DNA from: Streptomyces sp. DG2A-72
GTDB taxonomy: Bacteria > Actinomycetota > Actinomycetes > Streptomycetales > Streptomycetaceae
DNA: 64,000 nt
Direction: 5' to 3'
NCBI RefSeq assembly: GCF_030499575.1
Contig: NZ_JASTLC010000001.1
Span: forward strand, 7,898,001 to 7,962,000
This document shows, piece after piece, positions 8,210 through 16,268 of the stretch. The notes under the pieces were generated by a model. It had not been told where the DNA came from. It saw nothing but the letters and a program-made list of their open reading frames with translations, and did no database searches. The number at the start of each line of letters is the position of its first letter. Within the stretch, counting starts at the first letter, position 1. Both the position numbers and the translations under genes were made by a program.

Positions 8210-10970
8210 TCCACCCGTGCTGCTCGACGATCGACTTCACGTCATCGATCGCCGCTTGGTTGGCATTGCGCATGTCGATGATAACTATGCGCCCCCTGGT
8301 GACAATCTGGTCCTCCAGCTTGCGCACCCACCCCTGGTTGTTCGCCGGGTTGTAGGCCCCCTTGAACGGCAGAGACTTGTCACGGACGTTGTTGAGTGGG
8401 GGCCAGTCCGAGTGCACTCCCTTAATGTCGTAAAACTCTCCGATGCTCGGAGAATATAGATCGCCCTGGTTGGCGCCAGGGGGGCGCTGGATGTCGGTAG
8501 GGACTTTCCCGGTTTCGCGCAGATCCAGCGCAACACGGGCTTCGTCCATTTCCGACGGCTTCACCTTCCCCTTGTGATCGGGGTCCTGCTTGAGCTGGTC
8601 GAAGTCGTTGCTGTGCTGACGCGCAAGATCATTCAGGTGTGCATCGTGAGCTGTGCGCTGCTCTGGGGTGAGTTCCGGCGGTGGCCCGTTCCCATGCACG
8701 GACTCGTCGCCGTGCCAGGTCAGGTCGACGTCGGGGGCGTCGGCAGATCCTGTGCCATGCAGGTCATGGTCGAGGCGGATCGAGTCAGCTCCACGAGGGA
8801 CTGGGACCTTGTCGAAGAGATCGTTCTGCGCGGCCTGAATAGCGGCGAATTCATCGCTGGAGATGCCGGGCAGGCGACCCTTCTCGTAGAGGACGTGGGT
8901 GTCCATCTTGGCGACGAAGCTCTCAGGGGTGTGGAACTGCACCTCGAAGATTTGACCAGTCGAGGGGTCCCGCCATGTGGAATTGATGCCCTTGTATCCC
9001 GAGCGCTCCCAGGTGTTCTTGAATGTGACATTCTCGAATCCCCGGGCACGCAGTTCGTCGACTGCCTGCTGCACGCCGTGTGAGTAGTCCCTGGTGGGGA
9101 TCTCAACCGTGTATCGAAGCGAATCCCTGATGTTGGCCAGAGCGCGGTCCGGCGTCAGTCGGGCGTCCTCGAGCAGGACCGTGGCGACCTTGCGCTTGAG
9201 GGAATCCTCGCCCTTCAGGCGGTACTCGAGACCGTTGAGCTGCCCGTGTTCCACATGGCCGGAAGCGGCTCGAATCGCCTCCGTGATGCGCGGCTCGGTC
9301 GCCAGGGCTCGGTCCATGAACTGGCCGGTGGCGGCATTCTCCTCCGGGCTCAGTCTCAGCCCCTGCGGCCCTTCCCAGGAGCCGTCTGGCAGGTTGCCCC
9401 GAGGCTCCATCGGGCCGTCCGGCAGATGTGAACCTCCGCCGAGCGGCGGGCCTCCAGCGTCACCGCCACCGCCGCCTGACCCGGAGCCGTGCGAGTCGGC
9501 GCTGCCGGTCCCGTCAGGGATGTCGCGGCTGTGCCCCGAGGAGGTCTCACCAGCGCCTGCCGCCCCGTGACCTGACGTCGGCGATGTGCCGTCGCCGACG
9601 TGAGCCGTGGCTTCAGAAGCACGTGACCCTGCACCAACACCGGAGAGTTCCCTCTGTGGCGGTGTCTGGTTCTGAACGGCGCGTACGTCGGCGGGGAGCT
9701 CCCGGCGCGGAGTGTCGCCAATGGCGTTGCCGTCACGGTCGAGCGGGATGAACTCACCGTTCTCGATGCGGACCTTGGAACCGTCGGAGAGTTCCAGGAC
9801 GCTGTGCGGGGCGCGCAGGTCCGGGATGTCGTTCATGCCGCGCAGGTTCTCCGTGACCTGCGCGATCCTGGGCATCGCATGGCCCGTCACCCTGACTGCG
9901 GCGCCGATCGGGTCGATGGCGTCGCCGACCTTCGCGACCGTGGAGGCGACCTTGGCGGCGGTGCCGGCCTTGCCTACGGAGGCGACCTTGAGCGGGCCGG
10001 CGCCCAGGGTGAGCCCGTTGAAGACGACGGTGGCCGCGGCGCGGGCCGGGTTCTCCTTCCACATGTCCCAGGCGACGAAGGACTTGGCGAACTCCTTGGC
10101 CTGTCCCTTGCTCTCCTGAGCAAAGTCGGATGCGAAGACACCGCTGGGCTTCTGGCCGCCGGACTCCATGAGGTAGGTCTCGGCCCCGACCACCACCCGG
10201 ACCAGGCCTTCCCAAGCCTGCTTGGCCTTGTCCCCGCCGTGGACGCCGAACAGGGTCGCGAGGCCGTCCACGGTGCCCCAGACGTTGTCGACGATCAGCC
10301 CGTCCCAGAAGAAGCTCTTGGCGTAGTAGCCGAGGTCGTCCGGGTCCCACCAGTCGTGGGACTGGGTGACCGGTGTCCCCCAGGGGAGTTCCTTGGCATG
10401 GTCCAGCACCTCGGCGCTGTAGCCGTAGAGCTCCGCGCCACGCGGGATGAACTGCTTGGCGCCGGTGTTCATGACGTACTGGGTGCCGCCGACCAGCGCC
10501 GTGATCTTGTTGTTGCAGGCGATCTCGGCGGCGGTGAACGCCGCCTGCGCGAGGGCCACGTCATGCATCAGGGCCTGGTGCTTCTCGACCTTGTCCGCGT
10601 CATCGGTCCAGTTCTCGTCGAACTCCCCGTTGTCCGTCTTCAGCCCGGCCACGAACGCAGTCGCCTGGCTCTGAAGGTGCTCCAACCGCTTGGCGATCGG
10701 CGCAACTTCGGCGGCGTACGCCCGTAGGGCGTCGGCCACCGTGGCGACCTTGTCCCCGAAACTGTCGGCGGCATTGCGTGCTGGCGCGGTGGAGGCGAAG
10801 AGATCCTCCGCCTCCGGGGCCTCGTAGAAGGCCGACAACCCCTGGAACTGCCGATGGGCCTCCCCGCCAGCCCTGCGGATGCCGTCCGCCTCTTCCCGCA
10901 GGGCGTCGATGTGCTGTTCCAACTGGCCGAGATCGCCCGTGAATAGTGGGATGGACTCCGGCTGGATCAC
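8184..10970 (-). CDS. Type VII-secreted polymorphic toxin with RelA/SpoT-like and C-terminal putative nuclease domains
   Basis: 928 residues. The N-terminal 130 residues are helical and resemble WXG100/LXG-type secretion domains. A helical middle domain (about 150-390) precedes a Gly/Ser/Pro-rich linker (about 440-545). Residues about 545-735 match a RelA/SpoT synthetase: RLKGEDSLKRK (about 584), IRDSLRYTV (about 614), GYKGINS (about 658) and FEVQFHT (about 675), whose Glu is the family's catalytic one. Residues 766-928 form a separate terminal module with GEFYDIKG (844-851) and a GRIVIIDMR strand, resembling contact-dependent-inhibition nuclease toxins. Its ATG overlaps the upstream stop (ATGA), and the likely immunity gene follows. 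Confidence 0.85.
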   Translation of the reverse strand: MIQPESIPLFTGDLGQLEQHIDALREEADGIRRAGGEAHRQFQGLSAFYEAPEAEDLFASTAPARNAADSFGDKVATVADALRAYAAEVAPIAKRLEHLQSQATAFVAGLKTDNGEFDENWTDDADKVEKHQALMHDVALAQAAFTAAEIACNNKITALVGGTQYVMNTGAKQFIPRGAELYGYSAEVLDHAKELPWGTPVTQSHDWWDPDDLGYYAKSFFWDGLIVDNVWGTVDGLATLFGVHGGDKAKQAWEGLVRVVVGAETYLMESGGQKPSGVFASDFAQESKGQAKEFAKSFVAWDMWKENPARAAATVVFNGLTLGAGPLKVASVGKAGTAAKVASTVAKVGDAIDPIGAAVRVTGHAMPRIAQVTENLRGMNDIPDLRAPHSVLELSDGSKVRIENGEFIPLDRDGNAIGDTPRRELPADVRAVQNQTPPQRELSGVGAGSRASEATAHVGDGTSPTSGHGAAGAGETSSGHSRDIPDGTGSADSHGSGSGGGGGDAGGPPLGGGSHLPDGPMEPRGNLPDGSWEGPQGLRLSPEENAATGQFMDRALATEPRITEAIRAASGHVEHGQLNGLEYRLKGEDSLKRKVATVLLEDARLTPDRALANIRDSLRYTVEIPTRDYSHGVQQAVDELRARGFENVTFKNTWERSGYKGINSTWRDPSTGQIFEVQFHTPESFVAKMDTHVLYEKGRLPGISSDEFAAIQAAQNDLFDKVPVPRGADSIRLDHDLHGTGSADAPDVDLTWHGDESVHGNGPPPELTPEQRTAHDAHLNDLARQHSNDFDQLKQDPDHKGKVKPSEMDEARVALDLRETGKVPTDIQRPPGANQGDLYSPSIGEFYDIKGVHSDWPPLNNVRDKSLPFKGAYNPANNQGWVRKLEDQIVTRGRIVIIDMRNANQAAIDDVKSIVEQHGWSDRVVWYP

Positions 10971-11359
10971 TGGCGGCCTACCTTCCAGCCGCCCGGCATA
11001 TCGGGCTGGATCAGTCCTGCCGCCCGGTGCTGCAGTTCGGCCGCCATCTCCAGGTCACCCTCCTGGTACGCCACGGTGGCCTCCACCGCACCGTTGACCG
11101 ACTTACCGATACGCACACCGATGAACTGCAGTTCGTCTGCCGTGCCTTCGATGAACTCCGCGAGGGCGGCGGCCACCAACCCGGTCTGCCCCTTGTGTTC
11201 CCCGCTCGCGCCACCTGGAGCGAGTGTCCCGGCCGAGGTGGCCGCGCCTTCCAGGTCACCCGAGTACGCCTGGACGATGTCGTCCAGGACCTTCATGACG
11301 GCCCCCATGTTCGAGACCACACTTCCGACCCCGGCCGGAGAGATGTCCCATCCCGGCAT
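10967..11359 (-). CDS. Small helical ESX-locus protein (DUF6507-like, tentative)
   Basis: 130 residues, starting MPGWDISPAGVGSVVSNMG, predominantly helical, with a Trp near the N-terminus and no membrane segment or signal peptide. The pattern resembles the small DUF6507-type proteins found beside Streptomyces ESX toxins; this family name is from memory. Its stop overlaps the toxin start (ATGA), so it is translationally coupled to the toxin and may act as its secretion partner or chaperone, comparable to small helical partners of LXG toxins. That role is inferred. A GGGGAC ribosome-binding-like site lies upstream of the ATG. Confidence 0.75.
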   Translation of the reverse strand: MPGWDISPAGVGSVVSNMGAVMKVLDDIVQAYSGDLEGAATSAGTLAPGGASGEHKGQTGLVAAALAEFIEGTADELQFIGVRIGKSVNGAVEATVAYQEGDLEMAAELQHRAAGLIQPDMPGGWKVGRQ

Positions 11360-11412
11360 GCGTCAGTCCCCGTTTCCCTCTCCCCGTTACTGCTGTCGCT
11401 GCGCGTCCAGCG

Positions 11413-11724
11413 TCAGCCGATGTTGTCGACGGCCGCCCGCGCCTTGCCCAGGGTCGACTGCGCGGTCCCGTCGTTCTGCTCCATCGTCGTACGGACCAGC
11501 CGGATGATCTCGCGAACCTCGCCGGCGGCGCGGTTCCAGCGCATCTCCTTGCCGTGGTACTCGTCGGCGACACCGTCGGCAGTGAAGTCGGCCATCGCGG
11601 CCTTTACTGCGCGGTCCCGGTCCGTCAGTACGCGCTCCAGTTGGCCGATGATGCCCTGCAGGCTTGTCTGCACTTCGCCGGAGGCGCCGGTGTCGTACGA
11701 ACGGCGGTCCTGGTTCTGCCCCAT
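11413..11724 (-). CDS. ESAT-6-like small secreted protein (Esx type)
   Basis: 103 residues, nearly all helical, with a turn around KEMRWNRAAGEV in place of a classical WXG and a short C-terminal tail (RAAVDNIG). Size, composition and position directly upstream of the ESX toxin module match the Esx substrate pair of Streptomyces (esxB/esxA type). A GGGGGAA ribosome-binding site lies about six bases before the ATG. It is expected to pair with the other Esx-like protein encoded 72 bases upstream and to be exported through EccC/EccD. Which of the two is EsxA or EsxB cannot be settled from sequence alone. Confidence 0.8.
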   Translation of the reverse strand: MGQNQDRRSYDTGASGEVQTSLQGIIGQLERVLTDRDRAVKAAMADFTADGVADEYHGKEMRWNRAAGEVREIIRLVRTTMEQNDGTAQSTLGKARAAVDNIG

Positions 11725-11795
11725 GATCGGTTCCCCCTTGAAAACGATGACGCCGAAGGTGATTTCGGCGGACGAGCGCGGCCTCGCTCCCGCGG

Positions 11796-12128
11796 TTACC
11801 GTGCGCCGAAGCGAGCCGCGTCGAAGTTGGCGGCACCCATGTTCTGGTTGGCGTTGTCTTCCAACTCCACGTCACCGGTCCCGAACGCGTTGTCCATGCC
11901 GGACTGACCGCCCAGGATCGCGCTGAGCGAGCTGTTCAGCGCATTCGTGATCTCGTCGGCATGGATCTTGAATGTGTCGAACGCGGCCTTCCCAGCCCCG
12001 TTGAACTTGCCTTCCAGCGGCTCCGCCGCCTGGATCAGCCACGTGATCAGTGTGCCCAGGTCCTCGCTGGAACCGACTGTGCTCTTGCCGAGATCCGACA
12101 GGGTCGTCGACCCCATGTCGAACTTCAT
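11796..12128 (-). CDS. ESAT-6-like small secreted protein (Esx type), first gene of the operon
   Basis: 110 residues: MKFDMGSTTLSDLGKSTVGS, then two helices around a FNGAGKAAFD turn at the WXG-motif position, with a flexible Asn/Gly-rich C-terminus (NANQNMGAANFDAARFGAR). This is the usual shape of an ESX substrate. ATG 12128 is used; a TTG one codon earlier is possible. It is the first gene of the leftward ESX operon, so the operon promoter should lie between it and 12250, where an 8-bp inverted repeat and a TTGACA are found. Confidence 0.8.
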   Translation of the reverse strand: MKFDMGSTTLSDLGKSTVGSSEDLGTLITWLIQAAEPLEGKFNGAGKAAFDTFKIHADEITNALNSSLSAILGGQSGMDNAFGTGDVELEDNANQNMGAANFDAARFGAR

Positions 12129-12232
12129 CAACCTACCCCCGTAAGCGTGTTGTGCACTGCGGTTGCTCGATTGCGGCGGCGTGGTCGCGTGTCACGCACA
12201 CCTCATAGCTTGTCAAGTATCCTCTCGCATCA

Positions 12233-12252
12233 CGCGTTGCAGGCGCAACGCG
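12233..12252. promoter_or_regulatory. Inverted repeat, candidate operator of the ESX operon
   Basis: CGCGTTGC-N4-GCAACGCG is a perfect 8-bp inverted repeat lying 17 bases upstream of a minus-strand TTGACA. Its size and placement suit a dimeric regulator. There is no direct evidence of function. Confidence 0.4.
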
Positions 12253-12362
12253 GAAGGGGTTGAAGTGGCGTGATCTGGTGCATGCGCGTCGTGAGGACCA
12301 ACTAATCCCGCATCTCTTGGATCTCCTCCGTAAACAGCCTGCTCGCCTTCAGACAGGCAGGG

Positions 12363-12399
12363 GTGTCGGTAACGGCTGACATTGAGCCGTTGCCGACAC
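12363..12399. repeat. 15-bp hairpin between divergent operons
   Basis: GTGTCGGTAACGGCT, a 7-base loop and AGCCGTTGCCGACAC form a 15-bp stem with a single G-T wobble. No T-run follows on either strand, so it could be an operator, an RNA structure in the leader of the plus-strand operon, or a factor-dependent terminator. Confidence 0.5.
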
Positions 12400-12577
12400 A
12401 GGGGTGGCGCTGCTCGGAGGGCCCTCACCTCAACGGTCGGCTGCGAGACGATCTCTTCTCGGTCTCGGAGGCGCTGCTCCCAACCAACGTCCTATTACAG
12501 CCTGTTGCCGATCAAGTACCCGGGATAGGCTGACCTGTGCCCTGTACGGCACAACCAGGCGGCACGCGAGGGGGATC

Positions 12578-13354
12578 GTGGAAGGGCGCGACGCGCGTGG
12601 GCACTACGAGGGGTTGGCGACCGAGTACGACGAGCACTGGGTCTACGGTCCGGACTACGTTCCCTGGATGTCTGGCCGGATCGCTGAGGCATTGCGGCTC
12701 GGCCCCACGGACCGGATCGCCGACATCGGCTCCGGTACGGGCTTGTTCGCCCGGGAAGTGGCCAAGCAGCTCCAGCCTCGCCATCCTATTCTGTGCGTGG
12801 ATCCTTCCGAAGCAATGCTCGGCCAGCTCGGCACGCCGCATCCGGCCGATCTGACGCCTGTCGTTGCTTCTGCCGAGGACCTCGCCGGAGGACGTACTCA
12901 TCTGCCGTACGAGCAGCTCGATGCGATGTGGTTGAAGGAGTCGGTGCACCACGTGGCCGATCCGGCGCGCACGCTGCGCAGCCTGGCCGACCAGCTGGCG
13001 CCGGGAGGCCGGCTGCTGGTGGTGATGCTTCCGGCCACGATCCAGTACCCGCTGTTCGAGGCGGCCCTCGCGCGCTTCGAGGAGCTGCAGCCGGACCCGG
13101 CTGTCATCGAGGGGCACCTGCGAGCTGCTGGCCTGGAGGCCGGTCTCACTCATGTCGAGCATGAGCTGCGCATCGACCGGGACAAGTACCTCGGCATGGT
13201 GCGCGCCCGCTACATGTCCCTGCTCTCCACCTTCAGCGACAGCGAGATCGAGAAGGGCATCGAAGAGATGCGAGTCGCCCATCCGGAGCCTGTGCTGGTG
13301 TTTCCGGACCGGTTCGCGTTCGTCCTCGGCCGGCGAGGTGGGGAGCCCGAGTGA
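12578..13354 (+). CDS. Class I SAM-dependent methyltransferase, first gene of the NACHT operon
   Basis: 258 residues with a Rossmann methyltransferase fold: motif I ADIGSGTGLFA (about residues 47-57), then VDPSEAMLGQL and LWLKESVHHVADPARTLRSL, typical of UbiE/Methyltransf_11 enzymes acting on small molecules. The substrate is not evident. GTG 12578 was chosen because GAGGGG lies just upstream and because EGRDARGHYEGLATEYDEHW is the normal family N-terminus. The stop overlaps the next start (GTGA), tying it to the NACHT-like gene. In a defence operon it could modify a signal molecule, nucleic acid or protein; this is inference. Alternatively it is a housekeeping enzyme captured in the operon. 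Confidence 0.85.
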   Translation: MEGRDARGHYEGLATEYDEHWVYGPDYVPWMSGRIAEALRLGPTDRIADIGSGTGLFAREVAKQLQPRHPILCVDPSEAMLGQLGTPHPADLTPVVASAEDLAGGRTHLPYEQLDAMWLKESVHHVADPARTLRSLADQLAPGGRLLVVMLPATIQYPLFEAALARFEELQPDPAVIEGHLRAAGLEAGLTHVEHELRIDRDKYLGMVRARYMSLLSTFSDSEIEKGIEEMRVAHPEPVLVFPDRFAFVLGRRGGEPE

Positions 13355-16005
13355 GCACCATGGTCGATGAACGGCTGCGGCGCCTGCGGAGTGAACTCGA
13401 CGACCACTCCCGGATCGCCGATCGGCTGGGGCTTGATCTGGAACGGCCGTTACGGTCCCTCAACGACGGCTATCCCGAGAACGCAGTCGCCCTGGTCGGG
13501 AAACTGACCGAGAAGCTGCTCAAGGAGCTGTGGCGCCACCACGGCATCGAGGGCGACCCGTCGACAAAAGCCCTGAACGATCTGGTCAAGCGTTGTCGTC
13601 CGTACATCCGCAGCAGCACGGTTGTGGATGCGCTCGAAGACATTCGGCGGCTCCGTAATCGGTCCACGCACGACGGGTACGACATAAGTGACGAGGACGG
13701 GCTGCTGGCGGTCCGCAGGCTCGTGGACGTGCTGGTCTGGTTCACCAATACCGGCAGTGCGGCCCTTCTCGGGGGCGAGCCCGACATGGCGCCGGAGGTG
13801 GCGCGCCGCTGCGAGTTTCTTGCCGGGCTTTACGTCACTCTCGGCTACCGGCAGGCGAAGCGGTTCGTCCTCAGCCCGGACACCGTGTACCAGTTGTTCT
13901 GCCGCGAGTCGGGGATGCGGCTGGAATACGTGGAGCTGATGCTCTCCCGGGACGCCGACGACCTGCGTATGGTCCTTGACTCCAGTGGTGGGGAGCTGTT
14001 GCGCACCCGGCTGCCCAAGCTCACCCGGTTCGTCGTGCTGGACGACGACGGCGGCGGTGCACCCGGCGCCCTCCATCACATGTTGGGGCTGGACTTCCGT
14101 GTCGTGCGTTACGACGGCTTCGTCGACACCATCATCAATCTCGACACCCACCTCGCCGATCTCACCTCCGCCGGCAACCCGGAGGAGCCGAGGGTCGCTG
14201 TCGCCGCGGCGGCGCTGACCACCGACCCTCGCACCGGCGAGTCGAGGATGGAGCAGTCCGGCGACGCGGCGGAGCTCCTGACGCGTCTGGCGCGCGGCAG
14301 TGCGAACGTCCTGGTCACCGGTCGTCCGGGGAGCGGCAAGAGCACGCTCCTGCGCTCGCTGGCTATCAACCCGGAGATCCGCCGCTTCCGCTTCTACTTC
14401 GACCTCGGTCTCAAGCCGAAGGATGAACCGTTCTCGGAGTACGCGGCCCGCCTCCTCGCACCGGTCATGACGTCGGACCGCTCGCGCGCTTACGAACTCT
14501 TCCTCTACCTCATCCGTTCGGGGACCGCGTTGTGCGTGCTGGATGCCGTCGACGAGGGCGTCGATGAACCCAGCGCTGCCGGTTTCCTGCGGCTCTTCAC
14601 CGACCTCGCGGCCGTCCTGTCCGCCGAATCGGCGGTGGTGTTGAGTTCGCGGGTGTCCTTCCTCGCGGACTCGCCCCAGGTACGTCAGCTGCTGGACAGT
14701 GGCGCGGGCCGCTCCGAGCAGCTGGTCGAGCAGATGTACGCGAACGGCGTCGACCCATCCCGCGTGCCGCACTTCCACGTCGTACGCCTGGCCGAGCCCG
14801 AGGCAACCCCTCTCGAGACGCGCCTCACCACGGCGCTGAACCTTCCCGCAGGGAAGCCGCTTGCGGACATCCTCGGCGCTCACATCACCCGGACTCTGGC
14901 CGAGGGTGGGCAGCCCGATCTGGAGCAGCGGCTGCCCGCCGTGTTCGGACATGCTTTCCTCACCGACCGCACCGTGTTCTCCCTCCTCGACATCCACCGG
15001 CAGATGGGGGTCAGCGCCTTCACGGACGGAAGCCTCGATCTCGGTGCCTGTGTCCTCGCTCCGCTGCTGCGGCCCGCCGGGCCCGATCACGTCGCTTTCG
15101 TGCATACGGCGTACCAGGAACTGCTGGCTGCCAGGTTCCTCGCCGAGCCGGCGAACCGGGATCTGGCAGTGGATCTTCCTGGCAGCGCCTTCCTCACTGA
15201 GCAAGTGCGCGCATTCCTCGCTGGAATGCCCGGCAGCCTGGCGACGGACGACTGTGTGCTGCCTGCCGGGGCGTACCTGGTCGGTCCGGCCGAACGGCTG
15301 CTGATCCGCCGCGTCGAGCGTCCCGTACGCTTCGACCGCCATGCCGTGACCGTGGCCCGTTACCGCCGCTTTCTCGGCGCCCTCGACGCGGACGGCACCT
15401 CGCGGTGGGACCATCCCGACCAGCCGGCCGGCGTCACGCACCGCCCTTGGACCGACCGGCTGCGGCGGCCCGACTACTACGAGAATCCGCGCTACGACGC
15501 TCACCCGGCCATCTGCGTCAACTGGTGGAGCGCATACGCCTTCGCCGCGTTCGAAGGCAAGCGGCTGCCGACCTCCCTGGAGTGGGAGGCCGCCGCCCGT
15601 GGCACCGACGGGCGCCTCTTCCCTTGGGGCGACACACCCGATAGCGTCCGGGTCAACTGCGCCGACACGTGGGTCGGCCGGCCTGTTGTGACGTATCAGG
15701 CGTGGTATCGGGACTTCGCGGGTGACGCCGTCCGGCGGGCCGGGGCGACTCCTGTCGATGAGCGGCCGGGCAACCGTTCCCCGTTCGGTGTCCTCGACAT
15801 GGTGGGCAACTGCTGGGAATGGACATCCACCAGCCTGGACGACCCCGGCGAGGCCGTCATCTGCGGTGGCAGCTACGACAACCCGATGCGTGCGGTGCAA
15901 GCCAGCAGCAAGGGCATTTACCGCAAGCGCGGCGGGAGCAACGCGGTCGGCTTCCGGTGCGTGCAGGACATCGACACATCCGGGACGGAGGGGGCGACGG
16001 CATGA
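13351..16005 (+). CDS. NACHT-like P-loop NTPase with C-terminal FGE/C-type-lectin-fold (SUMF1-like) domain
   Basis: 884 residues. The N-terminal 135 residues are helical and resemble HEPN/DUF4145-type domains (LEDIRRLRNRSTHDGYDIS). A NACHT/STAND-like NTPase follows, with Walker A VTGRPGSGKSTLL (about 320-332) and Walker B ALCVLDAVDEGVDE (about 391-404). A helical region precedes an FGE/SUMF1-like domain from about 650 to 875 (HPAICVNWWSAYAFAAFEGKR, FGVLDMVGNCWEW, CGGSYDNP, VGFRCV). The FGE copper-binding cysteine pair is not seen after GGSY, so this is probably a binding rather than a catalytic domain. STAND proteins with sensor C-termini act in anti-phage defence (Avs, bNACHT). Both ends overlap neighbours (GTGA, ATGA). 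Defence function inferred. Confidence 0.85.
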   Translation: MSTMVDERLRRLRSELDDHSRIADRLGLDLERPLRSLNDGYPENAVALVGKLTEKLLKELWRHHGIEGDPSTKALNDLVKRCRPYIRSSTVVDALEDIRRLRNRSTHDGYDISDEDGLLAVRRLVDVLVWFTNTGSAALLGGEPDMAPEVARRCEFLAGLYVTLGYRQAKRFVLSPDTVYQLFCRESGMRLEYVELMLSRDADDLRMVLDSSGGELLRTRLPKLTRFVVLDDDGGGAPGALHHMLGLDFRVVRYDGFVDTIINLDTHLADLTSAGNPEEPRVAVAAAALTTDPRTGESRMEQSGDAAELLTRLARGSANVLVTGRPGSGKSTLLRSLAINPEIRRFRFYFDLGLKPKDEPFSEYAARLLAPVMTSDRSRAYELFLYLIRSGTALCVLDAVDEGVDEPSAAGFLRLFTDLAAVLSAESAVVLSSRVSFLADSPQVRQLLDSGAGRSEQLVEQMYANGVDPSRVPHFHVVRLAEPEATPLETRLTTALNLPAGKPLADILGAHITRTLAEGGQPDLEQRLPAVFGHAFLTDRTVFSLLDIHRQMGVSAFTDGSLDLGACVLAPLLRPAGPDHVAFVHTAYQELLAARFLAEPANRDLAVDLPGSAFLTEQVRAFLAGMPGSLATDDCVLPAGAYLVGPAERLLIRRVERPVRFDRHAVTVARYRRFLGALDADGTSRWDHPDQPAGVTHRPWTDRLRRPDYYENPRYDAHPAICVNWWSAYAFAAFEGKRLPTSLEWEAAARGTDGRLFPWGDTPDSVRVNCADTWVGRPVVTYQAWYRDFAGDAVRRAGATPVDERPGNRSPFGVLDMVGNCWEWTSTSLDDPGEAVICGGSYDNPMRAVQASSKGIYRKRGGSNAVGFRCVQDIDTSGTEGATA

Positions 16006-16268
16006 GCGGTGGCGGGCCGCGTCACGGAACCATCGTGGACAGGCGTCCGAGTGGCGGAGGGCTGAGCGGTGCGCTCGGCACCTATGTCGTCCAGGACGAC
16101 GAGGATGACCGGTACTACGGCTTCGACTACCGGCAGATCGTGGCTGAGGGTTTCCGGACCATCCGCACGGGCGAGCGCGTCCGCTTTCATGTCAGCGCCG
16201 AAAGCCCCGACCGGGCCGAGTTCGTCATTCGCCTCGACCAGCCCGACCCAGGCGAGTACTACCGGTGA
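16002..16268 (+). CDS. Divergent cold-shock-domain-like small protein in the NACHT operon
   Basis: 88 residues. After a Gly-rich start, LGTYVVQDDEDDRYYGFDYR and EGFRTIRTGERVRFHV align by eye with the core of a cold-shock domain (GFGFI, DVFVH, EGFRSL..GQxVxF). The aromatic RNA-binding motifs are altered but retain aromatics (YY, FDY), so nucleic-acid binding is plausible. The ATG overlaps the NACHT gene stop (ATGA) and its stop overlaps the next start (GTGA), so this tiny gene is locked into the operon. It may be a nucleic-acid sensor or adaptor for the NTPase; function inferred. Confidence 0.75.
   Translation: MSGGGPRHGTIVDRRPSGGGLSGALGTYVVQDDEDDRYYGFDYRQIVAEGFRTIRTGERVRFHVSAESPDRAEFVIRLDQPDPGEYYR

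Larger units (their letters stand above)
12129..12577. other. Divergent intergenic region between the ESX operon and the NACHT operon
   Basis: 449 bases without a convincing gene. On the ESX side, a perfect 8-bp inverted repeat with a 4-base spacer (12233-12252) sits just upstream of a TTGACA on the minus strand (12216-12211); no good -10 could be matched. On the other side, a 15-bp hairpin lies at 12363-12399. A frame extending the methyltransferase upstream from 12404 looks non-coding and runs past a much better start at 12578. Confidence 0.6.

Noticed and set aside
12211..12216. TTGACA as a complete promoter for the ESX operon
   Set aside because: No acceptable -10 at 16-19 bases on the minus strand.
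13450..15900. 816-codon minus-strand frame opposite the NACHT-like gene
   Set aside because: Composition is Arg/Gly/Val-rich with no motif, and the plus-strand gene has Walker and FGE motifs.
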